NCBI GenBank assembly: GCA_030272585.1
Contig: BSYQ01000010.1
Coordinates: 1,674,001-1,738,000 of the forward strand
Direction of reading: 5' to 3'
Length of the DNA stretch: 64,000 nucleotides
Source: Bryopsis sp. KO-2023
Lineage: Eukaryota > Chlorophyta > Ulvophyceae > Bryopsidales > Bryopsidaceae
Shown piece by piece: positions 20,823 to 32,903 of this stretch. The first letter of the stretch is position 1; each line of letters begins with the position of its first letter. Under the pieces are notes generated by a model, which had not been told where the DNA came from, did no database searches, and worked only from the letters and a program-made list of their open reading frames with translations. Made by a program: the position numbers and the translations under genes.

Positions 20823-20981
20823 GCCTCCACTTGCTCGTCTTTCAGATTTTGCACTAGGCTCCTTGACACGTAAGCGCATGGGTGACGTAATTATTACGAG
20901 AAGAGACAGAAATTAGGCATCTCCGAGTAGCACCACCTTTTAACACATGGCAGACTGTTTTTCTGAACGCTGCTGGTGGCG

Positions 20982-23900
20982 ATGGAGGTCAAAACGTTGG
21001 AGGCCAAGGTGCAACGCCTGCAGTTTCAAAACCAACGGCTCTCGGAAAAGCTGGGCGTGCAAAAGCAAGAAATAAACTCTCTGGAGGACACGATCACGAA
21101 ACACGAGGAGCGATGGCGAGATTACGAAAGCACTGTCCTTTGCATCAACCGCTGCTGGGAGCTGTTGCATGAGGATATTGGGAGTTTACACTCGCGAGTG
21201 ACGGGGAATGAGCTTCCGAAACCGGAGGCGGAGGTTTCCGCGCGCGGGGAGGGCAATCCAACGTTTTCGGCGGATCCGTTCGTCCAAGCGCTGATTGGGG
21301 AGGGGGATCTCAAAGAGGAGAGCGACGCCGCGGCGCACCTTTCGAAAGCTGAGAAGATGGTGAGAGACGTGGAGCGGAGTTTGATTCGACGGTCGGAAAA
21401 GACGCGTGCGATTCTAGGAGCTCTGCTGGAAGATGTGAAACGCGTCAAGCGCGAGGGGTGGGCGAATTCCGGTCGGAGCTTCGAGGATGTCGCGACCTTG
21501 GAAACGGATCTCGACAAAGAGAGGGCGGTCAACCGGGGTCTGTTGGAACGCTCGAAAACCGCCGAGGACAAGCTCTTCCAAACGTGTCAAGAATTGAAGG
21601 ATGTGCGGAACGAACTCGCAGACAAGCAGGGCGCCTTGGAGAGAGCCGACAGAAAACTTTGGTCATTGAAAGAAGCCAACAAGGTCGCCGCGGAGGGGGG
21701 TGTCAAAGTCGAGGCTCCGAATCCTTTCCCTCCAGGGTTCGGCCATTCGACGACCTCTGGTGGGGGCAATGTTGGAGGGGCTGGCGCTGGGGGAGGTGGG
21801 GCCGCTGGCTCAGGGGAAGGGGTTTTGCAAGCTGCGGTGGGATCGGGGGAGGGTGGGGTTAAGGTGGAATCGAAAGAGGAGCATGTGAACGAGGAGGAGA
21901 TCAACGCCAAGTGGAAAAAAGCCATGGAGGCCAAGAATGAGGAGTGGGAGCGGGAAAGAGAGCTCTACATTCAGAAAGAAAAGTGGGTGCAGTTGGGGAA
22001 AACAAAACAGTGATTTTTGCCAGTAAATTTCTTAAACAGGGTTTTTTGCCAGTGAGGGGTATTGTGTATTTCTTACCAGTCTTACCAAAGGGTGGAGAAC
22101 AGACTTGATTCAACAATACTTCGCTTTGAAAAGAAAGCTTTGATTAATTTTGAATATTCCAGTAACAACCGAAAAGATAATGGAAAGAATGAAAAATATA
22201 CAAGGGGGGATAAGCCAGATATTTTTTGGGGGAGCGCTATATTGGAGAATCGAAATGCTGTTTTTCTTTCCCTATGTCGATTGTTACTTGTCTGCTAACT
22301 TTTTTTGTTCTCTTCCTTTCTTTATCGAAAAAAAAAATTGCATTGAGGCTGAATTTGCCATGCAACCTAACCCATTTTCTATGCAAATGAGATATATGGT
22401 CGGCTTTCGTGCTCCATTTGCATCATTTTTTTTTTCTCTCTGAGCTTTTCTTTAAAAAAAAAAAGCAAAATATTTATTTATGCAAATATAAATATATATA
22501 TTTGTATACATATTTCATCTAATGTAAATTAAACATTCATTCACATTCATTCATTGTATATATATTTATATTTGTATACATATTTTTTTTTCAGGGAGCT
22601 GGTGAGCTTGCAACAAGACTTGGCGAATGAAACCCATGTGACGGAGACCGCCAGATATAGAGCCTTGCAAGATCAGAAATCTCAATTGATGCTGGAGTTG
22701 AAAAAAAAGGAAGTCGTCATTCAAAACTATCAGCAGCAGTTGCTGGCGAAGGACCGCGAACTGCAGCGAAAAAAAAATCTGGATCCGGATGCAAGGTGCA
22801 GGGTATGTTCGTATCAAGGGAAAAAAAAGGAAGGGAAAAAGGTTTTTTTTCATTTTTTTGGGGGGAGGGTGTTGATATGTCTTTTTCCGTTGAAATGGAA
22901 GTTTGTTTTCAACAAATACTAATCCTGGGGATCTTCGACCCATCCCTCCCCCAGAAAAAAAAAAAAGATTAATTAAGAATAAAAAATAAAATTTGAAAAT
23001 AACGGAACATCGTAGAGAATACAAATCAAGAGCCGAAAAACTGTAGTTTTGATGCTCTCCATTTTGCCTCTTCAGCTCATTTTATTTTATTTATTTTTTT
23101 TCACTTTTTATTTTTATTTTTTTTGGGGGGGGGTCCATAGGAGTTTCAAGCGCTTCAGGAAGCTCAGAAGAGAATCGCAGATTTGCAGCAGCAGTTTCAT
23201 TACGCGGAGCAAACCAGACACGAAGCCGAATTCGAGCTGCAGACAGAAAGGGACAAGCGGGGCGATGTTCAGACCGTCCAAGAATTGAAACGGATGGTCA
23301 AAGTCTTGCAGGATGAAATCACGATGAAAGAGAGAAGCTTCCGAGATAGAATGGTACACAAGTTTTTACAGATAAGTTTTTTGTTTTTTTCTAAAAAAAA
23401 CTGCTGGCTGTTTGTATTTTTTTTCCTGTTTTTTTCTCGTTCTTTTTTTAATCCTGTTTTCTCAAAAATTTTCACCTTTTTCATACGTTTTTATCACTTC
23501 TTTACACATTTTCTCTTTTTTTTATCAGTCTCGTTCTTTTCTATATCTAAATTTCTCGTTCGGAAATTCTGACTCTATTTTTAGGTTTGAACATGTATGC
23601 TACCCAAAGCACAGCCAATCCGTGTCATCAATTTCGTTTTTCCAACCCTTTCACCTTTTTTTCAGCAGCTATATACGACACAATATTATTTATTTATTTA
23701 ATATATTTTTAACTCAATATATATTTTTTTCTTCTTCATTGCCCAACTTATTCGGTTTCTTTGTCCCTATTTCGGTTCTCAAAAAAAATAATAATAAAAT
23801 TGGAAGGTCAGCGAGGAGAAGATTCGATCAGCGAGGGAGGAATCCCAAGAATTGGGGAGAAGCTGGAAAGAAGCTCAAGTGAAGCTGGATCGAGTTCGAC

Positions 23901-26900
23901 AAGACCTCGAGGATTTGGAGCGAAAACGGAGGGACCTGGAAGACAGCCAAAAGGAGCACAAAGAAGTGGCTGCCGATTTGAGGGTCTTTGTCGAAGTGCT
24001 GACTACGTTTGTGCAAGACAGACGGTCGGAAGCCGAGGTTCGAATCAGCGAGGAGAAGCTGAGGAGGGAGCTGGCAGAAACCAAAGAGAAGGTATGTGAA
24101 GTTTCTCGAAAGCCATTGCTATGGTTGCTTTGTTTCTTTTTTTTTTCGATTTGTTTTTCTTTCGATCGCTGTCTTTTTTTTTCTCGTTTTTTTCTTTCAA
24201 ATGCTGTCTTTTTTTTTTCTTTTTTTCTGAACTGCTGTCTTGTTTTTTTTTTCTTGTTTTGTTTTTTTTGTATCGAGACCGAAAGCTCCACCCATCCTCC
24301 CTGCAAATGAGGTCAGGAAACGCCGTCAAAATTGTTGACTCAAATTTTATTTTCTGTATTGGCAAAACACAGGTTGGGGGCGTGCGATTGGAAGAGTGCG
24401 TTCAAGAATTGGAAGAATCCAGAAGCAAGCTCAGGGACATAACGGAGGAAACCAAAACTTTGCATCTCGAGCTGGATAGGCTGTCCAGAAGTAACAGGCA
24501 TCTGCAGGAAGACCTGGAACAGCAGAAATCGCTCAACTGTGGTCTGGAGCAAGAAGTCGAGGTACGTGGATTTCTGGTTTATTGCTGCTATCGTTTTCAA
24601 ATTTTTTTTTCCACAAATATATATACACATATATTATTTTATTTTTTTATTAAAATTTCAATATCTCTTTTTTTTTGCAAGCATGAAACAAAAGAGGGAT
24701 TATCTACCTTTATAAAACTATATGTTCACAAATCCTTGCTCTTCCATGGCACACTTTTCGTCTTTTTTTTAATTCTTTGTTTGTCTGTTTGTTTCTCTAC
24801 CAATTTTGTAATTTATTATATTATATTTTATTTATTTTATGTGTTTATTCGGTGGGAAGGCTTTTATATTTCAACAGCTTTTATCTGCTTTCTATTTTTA
24901 TTTTTATTTTTGCTGTTTCTCTATCCAAGCATATTTTTTTTGTTCAGTACAGGCAACAGGGATGGCTTACGAAGACATGCAGGCTCAAAACACGAGACTT
25001 TTGCAGCAGAGCACCGAAAAAGACGATGCCATCGATCAGCTCAGAGGTCAAGTCACCCAGGTGCAAAAAATACCGCATGACTGTCATGCAAACTCCTTCC
25101 TTTTTTTTCCTTTTTCATACAACATTTTTGTACCACAGGTTTTTGCTGCAAGAGCATATCATCGCACCAGAAGCACATGGTTTTTGTCGCTGATTGGATC
25201 AAATTTTTTATTTATTTTATATATTTAATTTAATTTGCTTTTTTTTTTTTTGGTGCGAAATTGGAATGACAGTTGACTCAGCAAACCACTCGACTGAAAT
25301 TTGAACTGGATGCGAAAAAAGATGCTCTGAGAATCAGTGGAAGAGGAGTGGAGGAGGTCGCGTTGATCCGAAGCGAGTTCGAGGGGAAAGTGACAGAGCT
25401 CAATGCGTTGCTGTCGGAGGTATTTGATTTTCTGTTTTAATTTCCCTTTTCTTGCTTTGATCCATTCTTATTTTATTTTTTAATATTTTGATAGATATAT
25501 TTTTCTTGTTTTTTTTTTTCCAAGTGATTGGGCTGCTTTATTATACCTTTTCTTGCTTTGATTTTATTTGTTTTTATTTTTATGGGGAACAAAATTCCTG
25601 CTGCTGATCCCAATGAATTTGCCGCCCAGTTCCAGTTCCACAATTGGGCAAAAAGATTGAAAAAAAAATCTGTACAAAAACACTGGAAATTAGCAATGGA
25701 CGAGAAAATTATGTGTGTGTGTTTGTGTGTGAAAACTTCATTAATGTTTTTTGACATATTGGTGGTTTTTGCTGAAGGCGAGGGAAGAGCTGGGTGTGGT
25801 AAAAAGAAGACTGGAAACCATTCAGGAAGAGGTCCAAAGAAAAGACGTTCAAATCGAAAACACTTTGCAACAGGTTGGGTGTTGTTTTTTTGTTTTGTAA
25901 TTTAAAGAATATGAAAATATATATTTATTTCAATAATTATTCTTGGAGGTATAAATTTTTCCCTTTTTTTTGGTCATTGTTTTGGTGGGTTTCTTCATGC
26001 ATTGTTTTTTCGAGGCATTTTCTTCTTTCCTTTTTCCGTTTCTTACCAACCATTCGTTTTTGTTTTTTCCTCGATTCGTATGGGTAAAAATTAAAATAAA
26101 AAAACAGGTGGAGGTCGTTCAAAAAACTGCATCAGACAGAAAAAGAGCTGCAGAGGAAGAAATCGAAAAAGCAGTTCGTGAAAGAAACAAACGACAGAGA
26201 CTGGAGCAAGTATTGAAGGTACAGCAAAATCCCAGAAACAATCGATAATAATATTTTACATGTTTTCACGCACTTTTATCCCGACAGGATCAGGAAATGT
26301 TTTACTTAAGGTGAAAACTTGGCGAGAGTCCCCTTTCATTCATTTACACCCCCTCCCCCCGTTTCCCCGAAGAATAGGGTAAAATTTAGAGTTACTTCCA
26401 AAATCATGTATATATGTGTGTGTGTATCTGAGCTAGATATGGACATTGTGACAATACGGCGGTTTCTTTCTCAGTCAGCCTTATTTTTTTTTTTAATTCA
26501 TTTTTTTATTTATTTTATTTTTTAACACATTTCCGTGAGTGGGCTGCACTCACCCCTTTTGGCCTTGTGTAAGATACTTTCAATTCGATTCAATATCATT
26601 CCCCCAAAACTTCCTGAAAATCATTTCTTTTTGCTTTTTTCTAATTTCCCCCTCCCAACAGGTCGTTCGTGGAGGAACCAGAGGCAGCGATTTGTCGAAC
26701 GATGACAAGAAAGAGCTGGAAATTCTGGACAAAGAAGTGAAAAGCTTGAGAAAAACGCTCAGTTGCAGCGTCTGCGAGTCCAACCGCAAATCAGTCATCC
26801 TCACCAAATGCTGGCACACTTTCTGCAGTCAATGCATCCGAAATCGACTGGAAACCCGAAACAGAAAATGCCCGGGCTGCGGAACTCCCTTCGGACAAGC

Positions 26901-26928
26901 CGACGTCAAATCCTTGTTTTTGACATGA
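20982..26928 (+). CDS. HUB1: H2B mono-ubiquitination RING E3 ligase HUB1/BRE1
   Basis: Ten exons: 20982-21982, 22595-22802, 23141-23353, 23807-24091, 24373-24561, 24953-25060, 25273-25419, 25778-25873, 26108-26218, 26662-26928. All phases agree, giving 874 aa, close to Arabidopsis HUB1 (878). The family mono-ubiquitinates histone H2B in the nucleus and supports transcription elongation. The N-terminus RLQFQNQRLSEKLGVQKQEI matches the conserved BRE1 start. Long coiled coils fill the middle, broken by a Gly/Ala-rich linker (about residues 245-285). The AYEDMQAQNTRLLQQ block is typical of plant HUBs. The C-terminal RING reads CSVCE, then CWHTFCSQCI, then KCPGCGTPF. Exon 4 has an unusual purine-rich acceptor (aaaattggaag|GTC). 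Introns 1 and 4 each hold a dispersed-repeat copy. Confidence 0.93.
22338..22390 (+). repeat. Dispersed short repeat, copy E (diverged)
   Basis: TTGCATTGAGGCTGAA, then a spacer, ending TATGCAAATGA. It lies in HUB1 intron 1. The match to the other copies is partial. Confidence 0.45.
24270..24313 (+). repeat. Dispersed short repeat, copy F
   Basis: TATCGAGACCGAAAGCTCCA, then CCCATCC, ending CTGCAAATGAGG. It lies in HUB1 intron 4. It matches copy C over 23 nt with only transition differences. Confidence 0.55.
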
Positions 26929-28701
26929 AAAAAAAGAAAGGGTTCAGTTTCTCCTACCCTTTTAAATTTTTTTCGCTCCTTTCTGGCTCGTAGTTTGCAT
27001 ATCTTGGGGTGGGGGTTTGGGTTTGTACTATTGTTTTTCTTAGTGCTTGAAATCGAAGGTTTGGACGTTTCCAACCAGTAAAGATGCTGCTTTTTTCATG
27101 AAAGTGTTTTGCAAAATCAAGCTGAACTGGGGCAGATGTCTGGGGCTTTTGTGTGGACACGTTTTGGCCATCGTTCTGATAGAAAAGACTTGGATCGTTC
27201 CAGCATCTTCATACATGGGTTACATTTCGTGGAAAATCTGAAGCAACCTTCCAAAATCCAGGATGTCTTTGGGGGCCCTGTTCTCTCCAGCTGCTTGGCC
27301 TCTTCGAAGTCATCCATCCATCCATATTTTAGACACTAGATTTGCCGTTCCAAAATCGAAAAACGATTCCAGCGGTGTCTTGAGGGGTTCTAGTGTTGTG
27401 AAAAAGAAGTGGGGCAGGTGTATGATTGTGTTGATTAATGTGATGTGAGAAAATGTGGGAAAGTAAGATGTGAGGTAAAACAGCGTGCATGAAAGGAAAG
27501 GATCAAACATCAATTGGTGAGAAGTGGTGCTCTGTGCGTGTGTTATACCGTTCGAAACTAAGAAAGAAAGAAAGAAGTCGACACTTGAATGTCCATCAAC
27601 TATCCATCAACTCCAAGGCCATCCCTCCCAAGGTTTTGTTGGTGGTGGTGAACGAATTGCTCTTTCATGAAGAAAACTGCGAAGCGTTTGGCACTGTCTT
27701 CCTTCAGAAATCTCAGCCAAACACCATACTCTCTTACACCTTGATCCTCAATTCTTTTGGCTGGTGTGGAAAGGAGTAATTCGGTTGGATCGTTGTTTGC
27801 AGTTTGTACAGTTAGGACTATAGGTTGCGGAATTTGAAGAGACTTTGGTCGGAACATTTTACAGTATAAGAATGTGAATTCAACACAGGGAATCTTTTAA
27901 TTTTTTAATTTTTCAGGATTTTTTTCTTTTCTGGTGTATTAAGCGCAAGTCTTAAAAGAATGGAATACATTCATCTCCGAAAAAAGAAAAGTGTCAAAAC
28001 AAAAAGGAACAAAAAAAAACAAATTGTTTCGATGTTTTGTTTTTTTTCTTTTCTTAGCCCTTCGTTTAATCCCCTATTTATAACACATCCACTATCAACC
28101 TTTTTTTTCTTTTTCGATGCATTTTCGAAAGGCGAAACACACAAAAAAAAACGACATTTCGTCGCGAATCCCCTCTACCCCACAAAATGACTAAACCACC
28201 ACCTATTCCCTCCTCCACCTCCTACCTCCCATTCTTGTTTCAAGAAGTCCAGCCAAAAAAAAAAGCAAAAGCACAAAGAGTGTCGTCTTTTTTTTTTCTA
28301 GTGGTGTTTTTCTCTTTTCTTAACTATAATAAGTGCCCTCCACTTGGTTCATTTTCTAGATACATCTTCCTTCCAAAACTCATATATCCCAGCAAAAAAA
28401 AATCATCATCCTTAGTAACTACTTTCACAATTTAGATAAAACCCCGAACAAAACCCCTCCTCTTATTCCATGCACCTCCCCCCCCCCCCCCCCTCTTCTC
28501 TAAACACCACCACATATTGTTATTCTGTCTGCATTTCGCCCATCCTTCCCACTCTTTTCGCTCCCTCTCTACCCCCCCCCCCCCTTTTTCTTTTTTCCAA
28601 AAGCACTTCTATTTTATCGACCTCCCCCACACTGCAACGCACTCATTCCTAACGTTCAAATAACAGAAAAAAAAAACTGTCCGGAAAAAAGTCCGGCCGA
28701 C
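26929..28701. other. Convergent 3' flanks of HUB1 and the 526-aa gene
   Basis: No gene recognised. The first 900 bp have balanced composition with short open frames on both strands (for example - strand 27857-27600, 85 codons), perhaps a long 3' UTR or decayed exon. From 27900 on it is A/T runs and C-runs (28478-28494, 28572-28584). Confidence 0.5.
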
Positions 28702-31203
28702 TCAGATCAAATGCGATGAAAGCCTCGACAGGATTTCGGAAGCATTCAGCTGCTGGGTCGACGACCTCGCATTTCTCTGGGAGTTCTGGTTCGACTGCAA
28801 CGGAGGTCCATTCTCCACCGACCCCAACACAACAGGATCCATTCCCCCCACGTAATTCGGCTGGGTGACAACTGGACCCCTCCCAGGCATCCCAGAGCTA
28901 TTCCCGCTCCTCTGATTAGATACTGTGGGTAACCTCGAGGTCGGCATGCACAGAGGGTTGGAGGTGATTCGAGCGGTGGCTGGGGTGGAATTTGGGATTC
29001 TGGACGTGGGCAGAGTGAACGGATAGCCGGATAAGTGCGGAGCTGTGGTGGTGGCATTCCTGTTTTGGGAGATCCGGCCGCTGTAGCTTCGGCCAGAGGA
29101 ATGGCCTACTGCTGATGGCAGAGGTCGGCTGGTTAAAGGAACTTGGTTTTGCAAGTTTCGGCCCCCCGATTCATTGACGAACATCTGGACAAGGAAAAGA
29201 AAAATAAAGCCGTTCAGCAGAGGGAAAAAAAATAAAAAATATCAATGTGCCAACCGATCAGCAAATTAGCAATAGAAATATGTATATGGAACAAAAACAC
29301 GTCCCAACGAGGGGCTGGACGCATTCTTTACAAGGATACAGGAAAAAAAAATCGGCTGGCCGGCTACCTTTTTTAAATCTTTCATGGCTGGCCTGGACCC
29401 TGTGGGTAGCATCCCGAAATTTGGCAAAAACATGACAGGGGCTTGGTTGTGCTTAGGCATCGGCATCTGGAGTGAATTTGGGGGGAGCCTATTTCCGCTG
29501 ATTCCAGCTGGCGGCTTGGATCCAGCCCCCGAAAACAGGTAGCCCAGCACCAGAGGCATCTCGTCAGGTCCAGGATTGCTGGCTGGATTCAGAGGCATAG
29601 ATGTAGGCAGCATAAAGGGGGCAATCGGAGGAGATGGCTGGGTGGCTCTTTGCTGCGGCAGACTGGACTGGCTTCGTCCTGCTAAAAATAGATACAAAAA
29701 TGCAATCAATTGTGGGCAGATTTGCTTTGGGTGTGTCGCGAAATGAAGGGGAAAAAATACCCTGTATATTTTGTTTTGTATTGTTTTTTGGGGAAAAAAT
29801 ACATACCTGTGGATGAGGTTTGTTGTTGCTGCTGGCGGTGCTGGTCGATAGGATGGTTGAGGTTCACTCGAGGGGGGGCGAAAGCTGAAGGGGGCAAAGC
29901 TGAAGGGGCCAGTCTGTTGTACTGAGGCATGGCTTGCAGGACTGACAGCATGTTGAGGAGAGCTGGCATGAAAAAGACAAAAAAAATACAAATAAGAAGC
30001 AAAAAAAAGCAGTGGAGTCAGGGAGATTGCAGCCAGGCACTGCTGGATTTATATATTAATAATTTATTTGTTTGTTTATTTCCTGTATGCTCGACCGCCA
30101 CAGCGCTTCACTGCATAAGAAAAGCCATTTTTCTTTTATTATATACACCACCCCACGGCTTTAGCCTCGATGTAAGCCAGCCACTGTGCAACTGATCGAT
30201 ATGGGCTAAAAAAAATCAAAATATTTTGTTACCGACAGAAACTGATTGGAAAAAAAACAACAGAAAGGGGGTCACTCTTTCTAAGAGTGATGTGCATTGC
30301 TAAAACAAAGAGCTACATAAAGGGGGGGGTTACTAATTTCTTTCGCTGGAGCTAAAGACCAGGGGCTCCACAGGAGAGCAGTACAACGTCACTCTTATCC
30401 AAAATCACTCTTTTTCTCCCAGTACGACGAACATTTACGACGGATCCTAAGAAAATGACGTTGACCGTCCTATTACAGAAAATCGTCGTCAACGCTATGA
30501 CCTCCATTCCTAAACGGTGTCGTGATATTATCCGCTGGAGAAAAACAGCAGCCAGACAAAATTTCCGCTGATCACCTGCGACGCTCGCGCCTGACTGTCC
30601 AGGGACGCCCCCACCGCCCACTCCCGCGTCCGAGACCGCCGCCTGCCCAGGGATCCCCTCCACTCTCGACGTCGTTTGCCCGCGCAAGGCTTTCCGTCTG
30701 TCGTCCACCGGATGCCGTGGAGGATTGGCGGTCACCGCGGGTTTCTTCGGCGCTGGGGCGAATCCGTTCTCGAAATCCTCGTTTCCCAACTCGGCGTAAG
30801 AAACTCTGGGGCGCTTGGTTCGCAGCGAGGACGTCAGCTCCACATCGTTCACCGGGAACGAGTTTTGATGCGCGCTCCTGTGTTTGTGGTTTGACGGTGG
30901 CGATGACCTCTCCGCCAACCAAAGAAGCCCGCCGGCAGCTTCCAGCTCTGATACCGTTGGTGAATAAGCAGGATCCGTCGAGAATTTGTGCGAGGTCCAC
31001 TGATCGATTCGGCGCGGGCGTCGCCTCCTGGGCCCTTTGGTGATTGTCGAAACTTCGCCGCCCAGAATCTCCGTCAAATAACTCCCGATTTCGCGATGGT
31101 ACAGACCGAAGCTGGAAGCGGTTCGCCTGTCCGAAAGCCCGACCTCATGTTTTTTCCTGACTGGGGCGTGTTGTTTTCGTGGTGCCGGTTTTCTGTCGCC
31201 CAT
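28702..31203 (-). CDS. Unrecognised 526-aa disordered Pro/Ser/Asn-rich protein
   Basis: Four exons: 31203-30576, 29962-29807, 29681-29368, 29184-28702. Phases agree. I do not recognise a family. The N-terminal exon (209 residues) is basic, with PRRRRPRRIDQW and a short predicted helix ELEAAGGLLWLAERSS. Exon 2 has a helix ALLNMLSVLQAM followed by a poly-Gln run. Exons 3-4 are Pro/Ser/Asn-rich, with repeated Met-Pro and Gly-Arg patches, and end in LNASEILSRLSSHL. Composition suggests a nuclear or RNP scaffold (inference). The donor at 30576 (GCAG|GTGATC) was chosen because it restores phase. Without it the first frame runs on to 30352 through intron sequence. Intron 1 contains dispersed-repeat copy D. 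Confidence 0.65.
30151..30180 (-). repeat. Dispersed short repeat, copy D
   Basis: The reverse strand reads CTTACATCGAGGCTAAAGCC. The 13-mer TTACATCGAGGCT is identical to copy A. It lies in intron 1 of the 526-aa gene, in the sense direction. Confidence 0.6.
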
Positions 31204-32672
31204 AGATGCTTTTTTTTCCTTCCCTCTGTCCCGCTCCCGGTGTTTTGATGGCGACCCGCAAGAAAGCGTGACGCTCTTCTGTTACTACACACACACAAAA
31301 CACCCACGTCAGACAATCCTTCTACCCTTTTTCCCAACCAGTCAGAACCCAGCCCCAACGCTAGACCATTCAAACGTCCTGCCTAATCCCTGGCCTCAAC
31401 CACAACGGCACGGACGACCCCCGTGAACTCCACCAGTGCGACGAGGGGGAGGGGGGGATTCTGACAGCCCCTTCGCTTTCGTCAAAATCCCCCCCCCCCC
31501 TTTTCAGCAGCCACAGATATGCGACGGGTTTACTGGTAAGCGTTGGTGTGAAAAGAAAGTGTTTGAGAAAAAGTCAGGCGCGTCGTGCGTCTGACGGTTA
31601 GGGTCTGACGCACACAAGCAAAAAGATTTTCAACCAAGCCGAAGGGAACCCCACGGGGAAAAAAAAAAACGAGAAGGACACGGTGCCACCCTCAAGCATT
31701 CCTCACACTTTCGCTTCAACCAATCCCTGAACACTAAGCGCCTCAGGAACCTCAGCGTCTTTTTCAAACAACGAAAAACCCAGAGAAGCTCCTATCTATG
31801 CAGCGAATCATACGCCCGCTCTGATGCGGACCAACCGCCCCCACCACAACGGAGCGAGAAACTGTCAAGCGAACGGAACGCGATGTTGGTCGACCCACCA
31901 CTGCTGATGCTCGTTGGAGTGTAGCGCGTATCCTCAGCAATACTGCACGTCCGTCCGGGCCTCCAACCAGCGCGGCGTTTCGAAACACCGAGCAGATTAG
32001 GTTTCCTTCCTCCCGACCGAGATTCGCTCCCAGGCTAGAAAAAGCGGAGGTATCGATCACGACACCTCTTGGAGCCGCTCCTGGTTCCTCCGGGATGCGT
32101 CAGAAACAGAGATTTCAAAGGGCAGCGGCAAGCGACGGTATTGCTCGCTGGAAAACGCTCGGTGCACGGTTCACGGGTGCGTCCACCGAAAAGCAAAACC
32201 ACCTGTGGGGAAGTGCAAGGTTTGGACGGAATGCGTGGGCCAAAGTAGCTCCGAGGCATTTCGACGCCAATCACGTGACCCCTTCTAAAGATACACGTGG
32301 CGCCCGATTTCGATCCCCGCGAAAATCCCCAACCGCTCGAGTTCACACGTCATTCTATTTTCAGAGTCGAGGGTCACGCCAACGGCCGTGGAGGAAAGGG
32401 AATTCCCGCGCATCCGAATTTGAGCTTCTTTCGTGGTGGTGTTTTGGTGGTTGACGACGCAGGATTCTCGTGAAAGTAAGGTGTGTAAGGTCCAGACACG
32501 CGAATCGCATTGGCGATCGCAGCGTCAGACAGAAATCTATAAAACCATTACTGTGCGGTGCATCGTTCACGGGTGGCTTGGAGTGTGATATATTTGCTGG
32601 TGTGGTGTTGTGTGATCGAATGTTTTGTTGGGGGGGGGGGGGGGGATGTTGAGCGAGTGTGGGAGCGGTAAG
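31204..32672. promoter_or_regulatory. GC-rich divergent promoter region
   Basis: A GC-rich, gene-free 1.5 kb upstream of the 526-aa gene (-) and a small candidate gene (+). It contains two CACGTG G-boxes at 32272-32277 and 32294-32299, the first overlapping a CCAAT. An imperfect 10-bp inverted repeat lies at 31586-31595 and 31603-31612 (TGCGTCTGAC / GTCTGACGCA). Open frames on both strands here look like GC-driven artefacts. Confidence 0.5.
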
Positions 32673-32903
32673 ATGTCGACGATGCGGCGAGTGGTGGCAA
32701 AAGGTGAGTGCTGGTGGAAAAGGGGGGGTCGATGCATACTTGCACGCTCGACCGCAGTCTAGCAAGATGTCTGTAGTGCGGGGGTGCCTGGAGTGCGTCG
32801 ACCAATTCTGGATGAGATCCGCTACCCTCGCGTCAACGTAGTGCCTGGAAGGAGTGGGTCAACGAAAGGCATGTGCATGGCGGCGGCTTGTCTCACTTTT
32901 TGA
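32673..32903 (+). CDS. Possible small two-exon protein (55 aa)
   Basis: Exons 32673-32703 and 32767-32903 around a 63-nt intron with a strong donor (GTGAGTG) and a weak acceptor (AGCAAG). The product starts MSTMRRVVAK and reads PGVRRPILDEIRYPRVNVV; no family is recognised. It lies at the open side of a GC-rich promoter island. The opposite strand carries an equally natural-looking frame (33043-32822, 73 codons, one hydrophobic helix VLLNIVHLLGLVSVA), so the coding strand is uncertain. Confidence 0.3.

Larger units (their letters stand above)
18351..20981. other. Intron-like spacer between the kinase and HUB1
   Basis: Mostly T-, G- and A-runs resembling the introns of this genome, which fits an optional 2.2-kb kinase intron (18034-20199). 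It contains a candidate terminal exon (20200-20303), a polyadenylation-like AATAAA near 20470 and a (GTTT)n microsatellite at 20782-20822. The HUB1 promoter must lie in the last few hundred bases. Confidence 0.5.

Noticed and set aside
30352-30575. Extension of the 526-aa gene's first frame, ending GRKRVILDKSDVVLLSCG, faintly like an eIF1A/OB-fold strand pattern
   Set aside because: A phase-restoring donor at 30576 and in-phase downstream exons make this stretch intronic. The resemblance is short and unsupported.
32035-32454. Overlapping 100-120 codon frames on both strands in the GC-rich promoter island
   Set aside because: Stop-poor frames are expected in GC-rich DNA. They have no domain and no exon partners.
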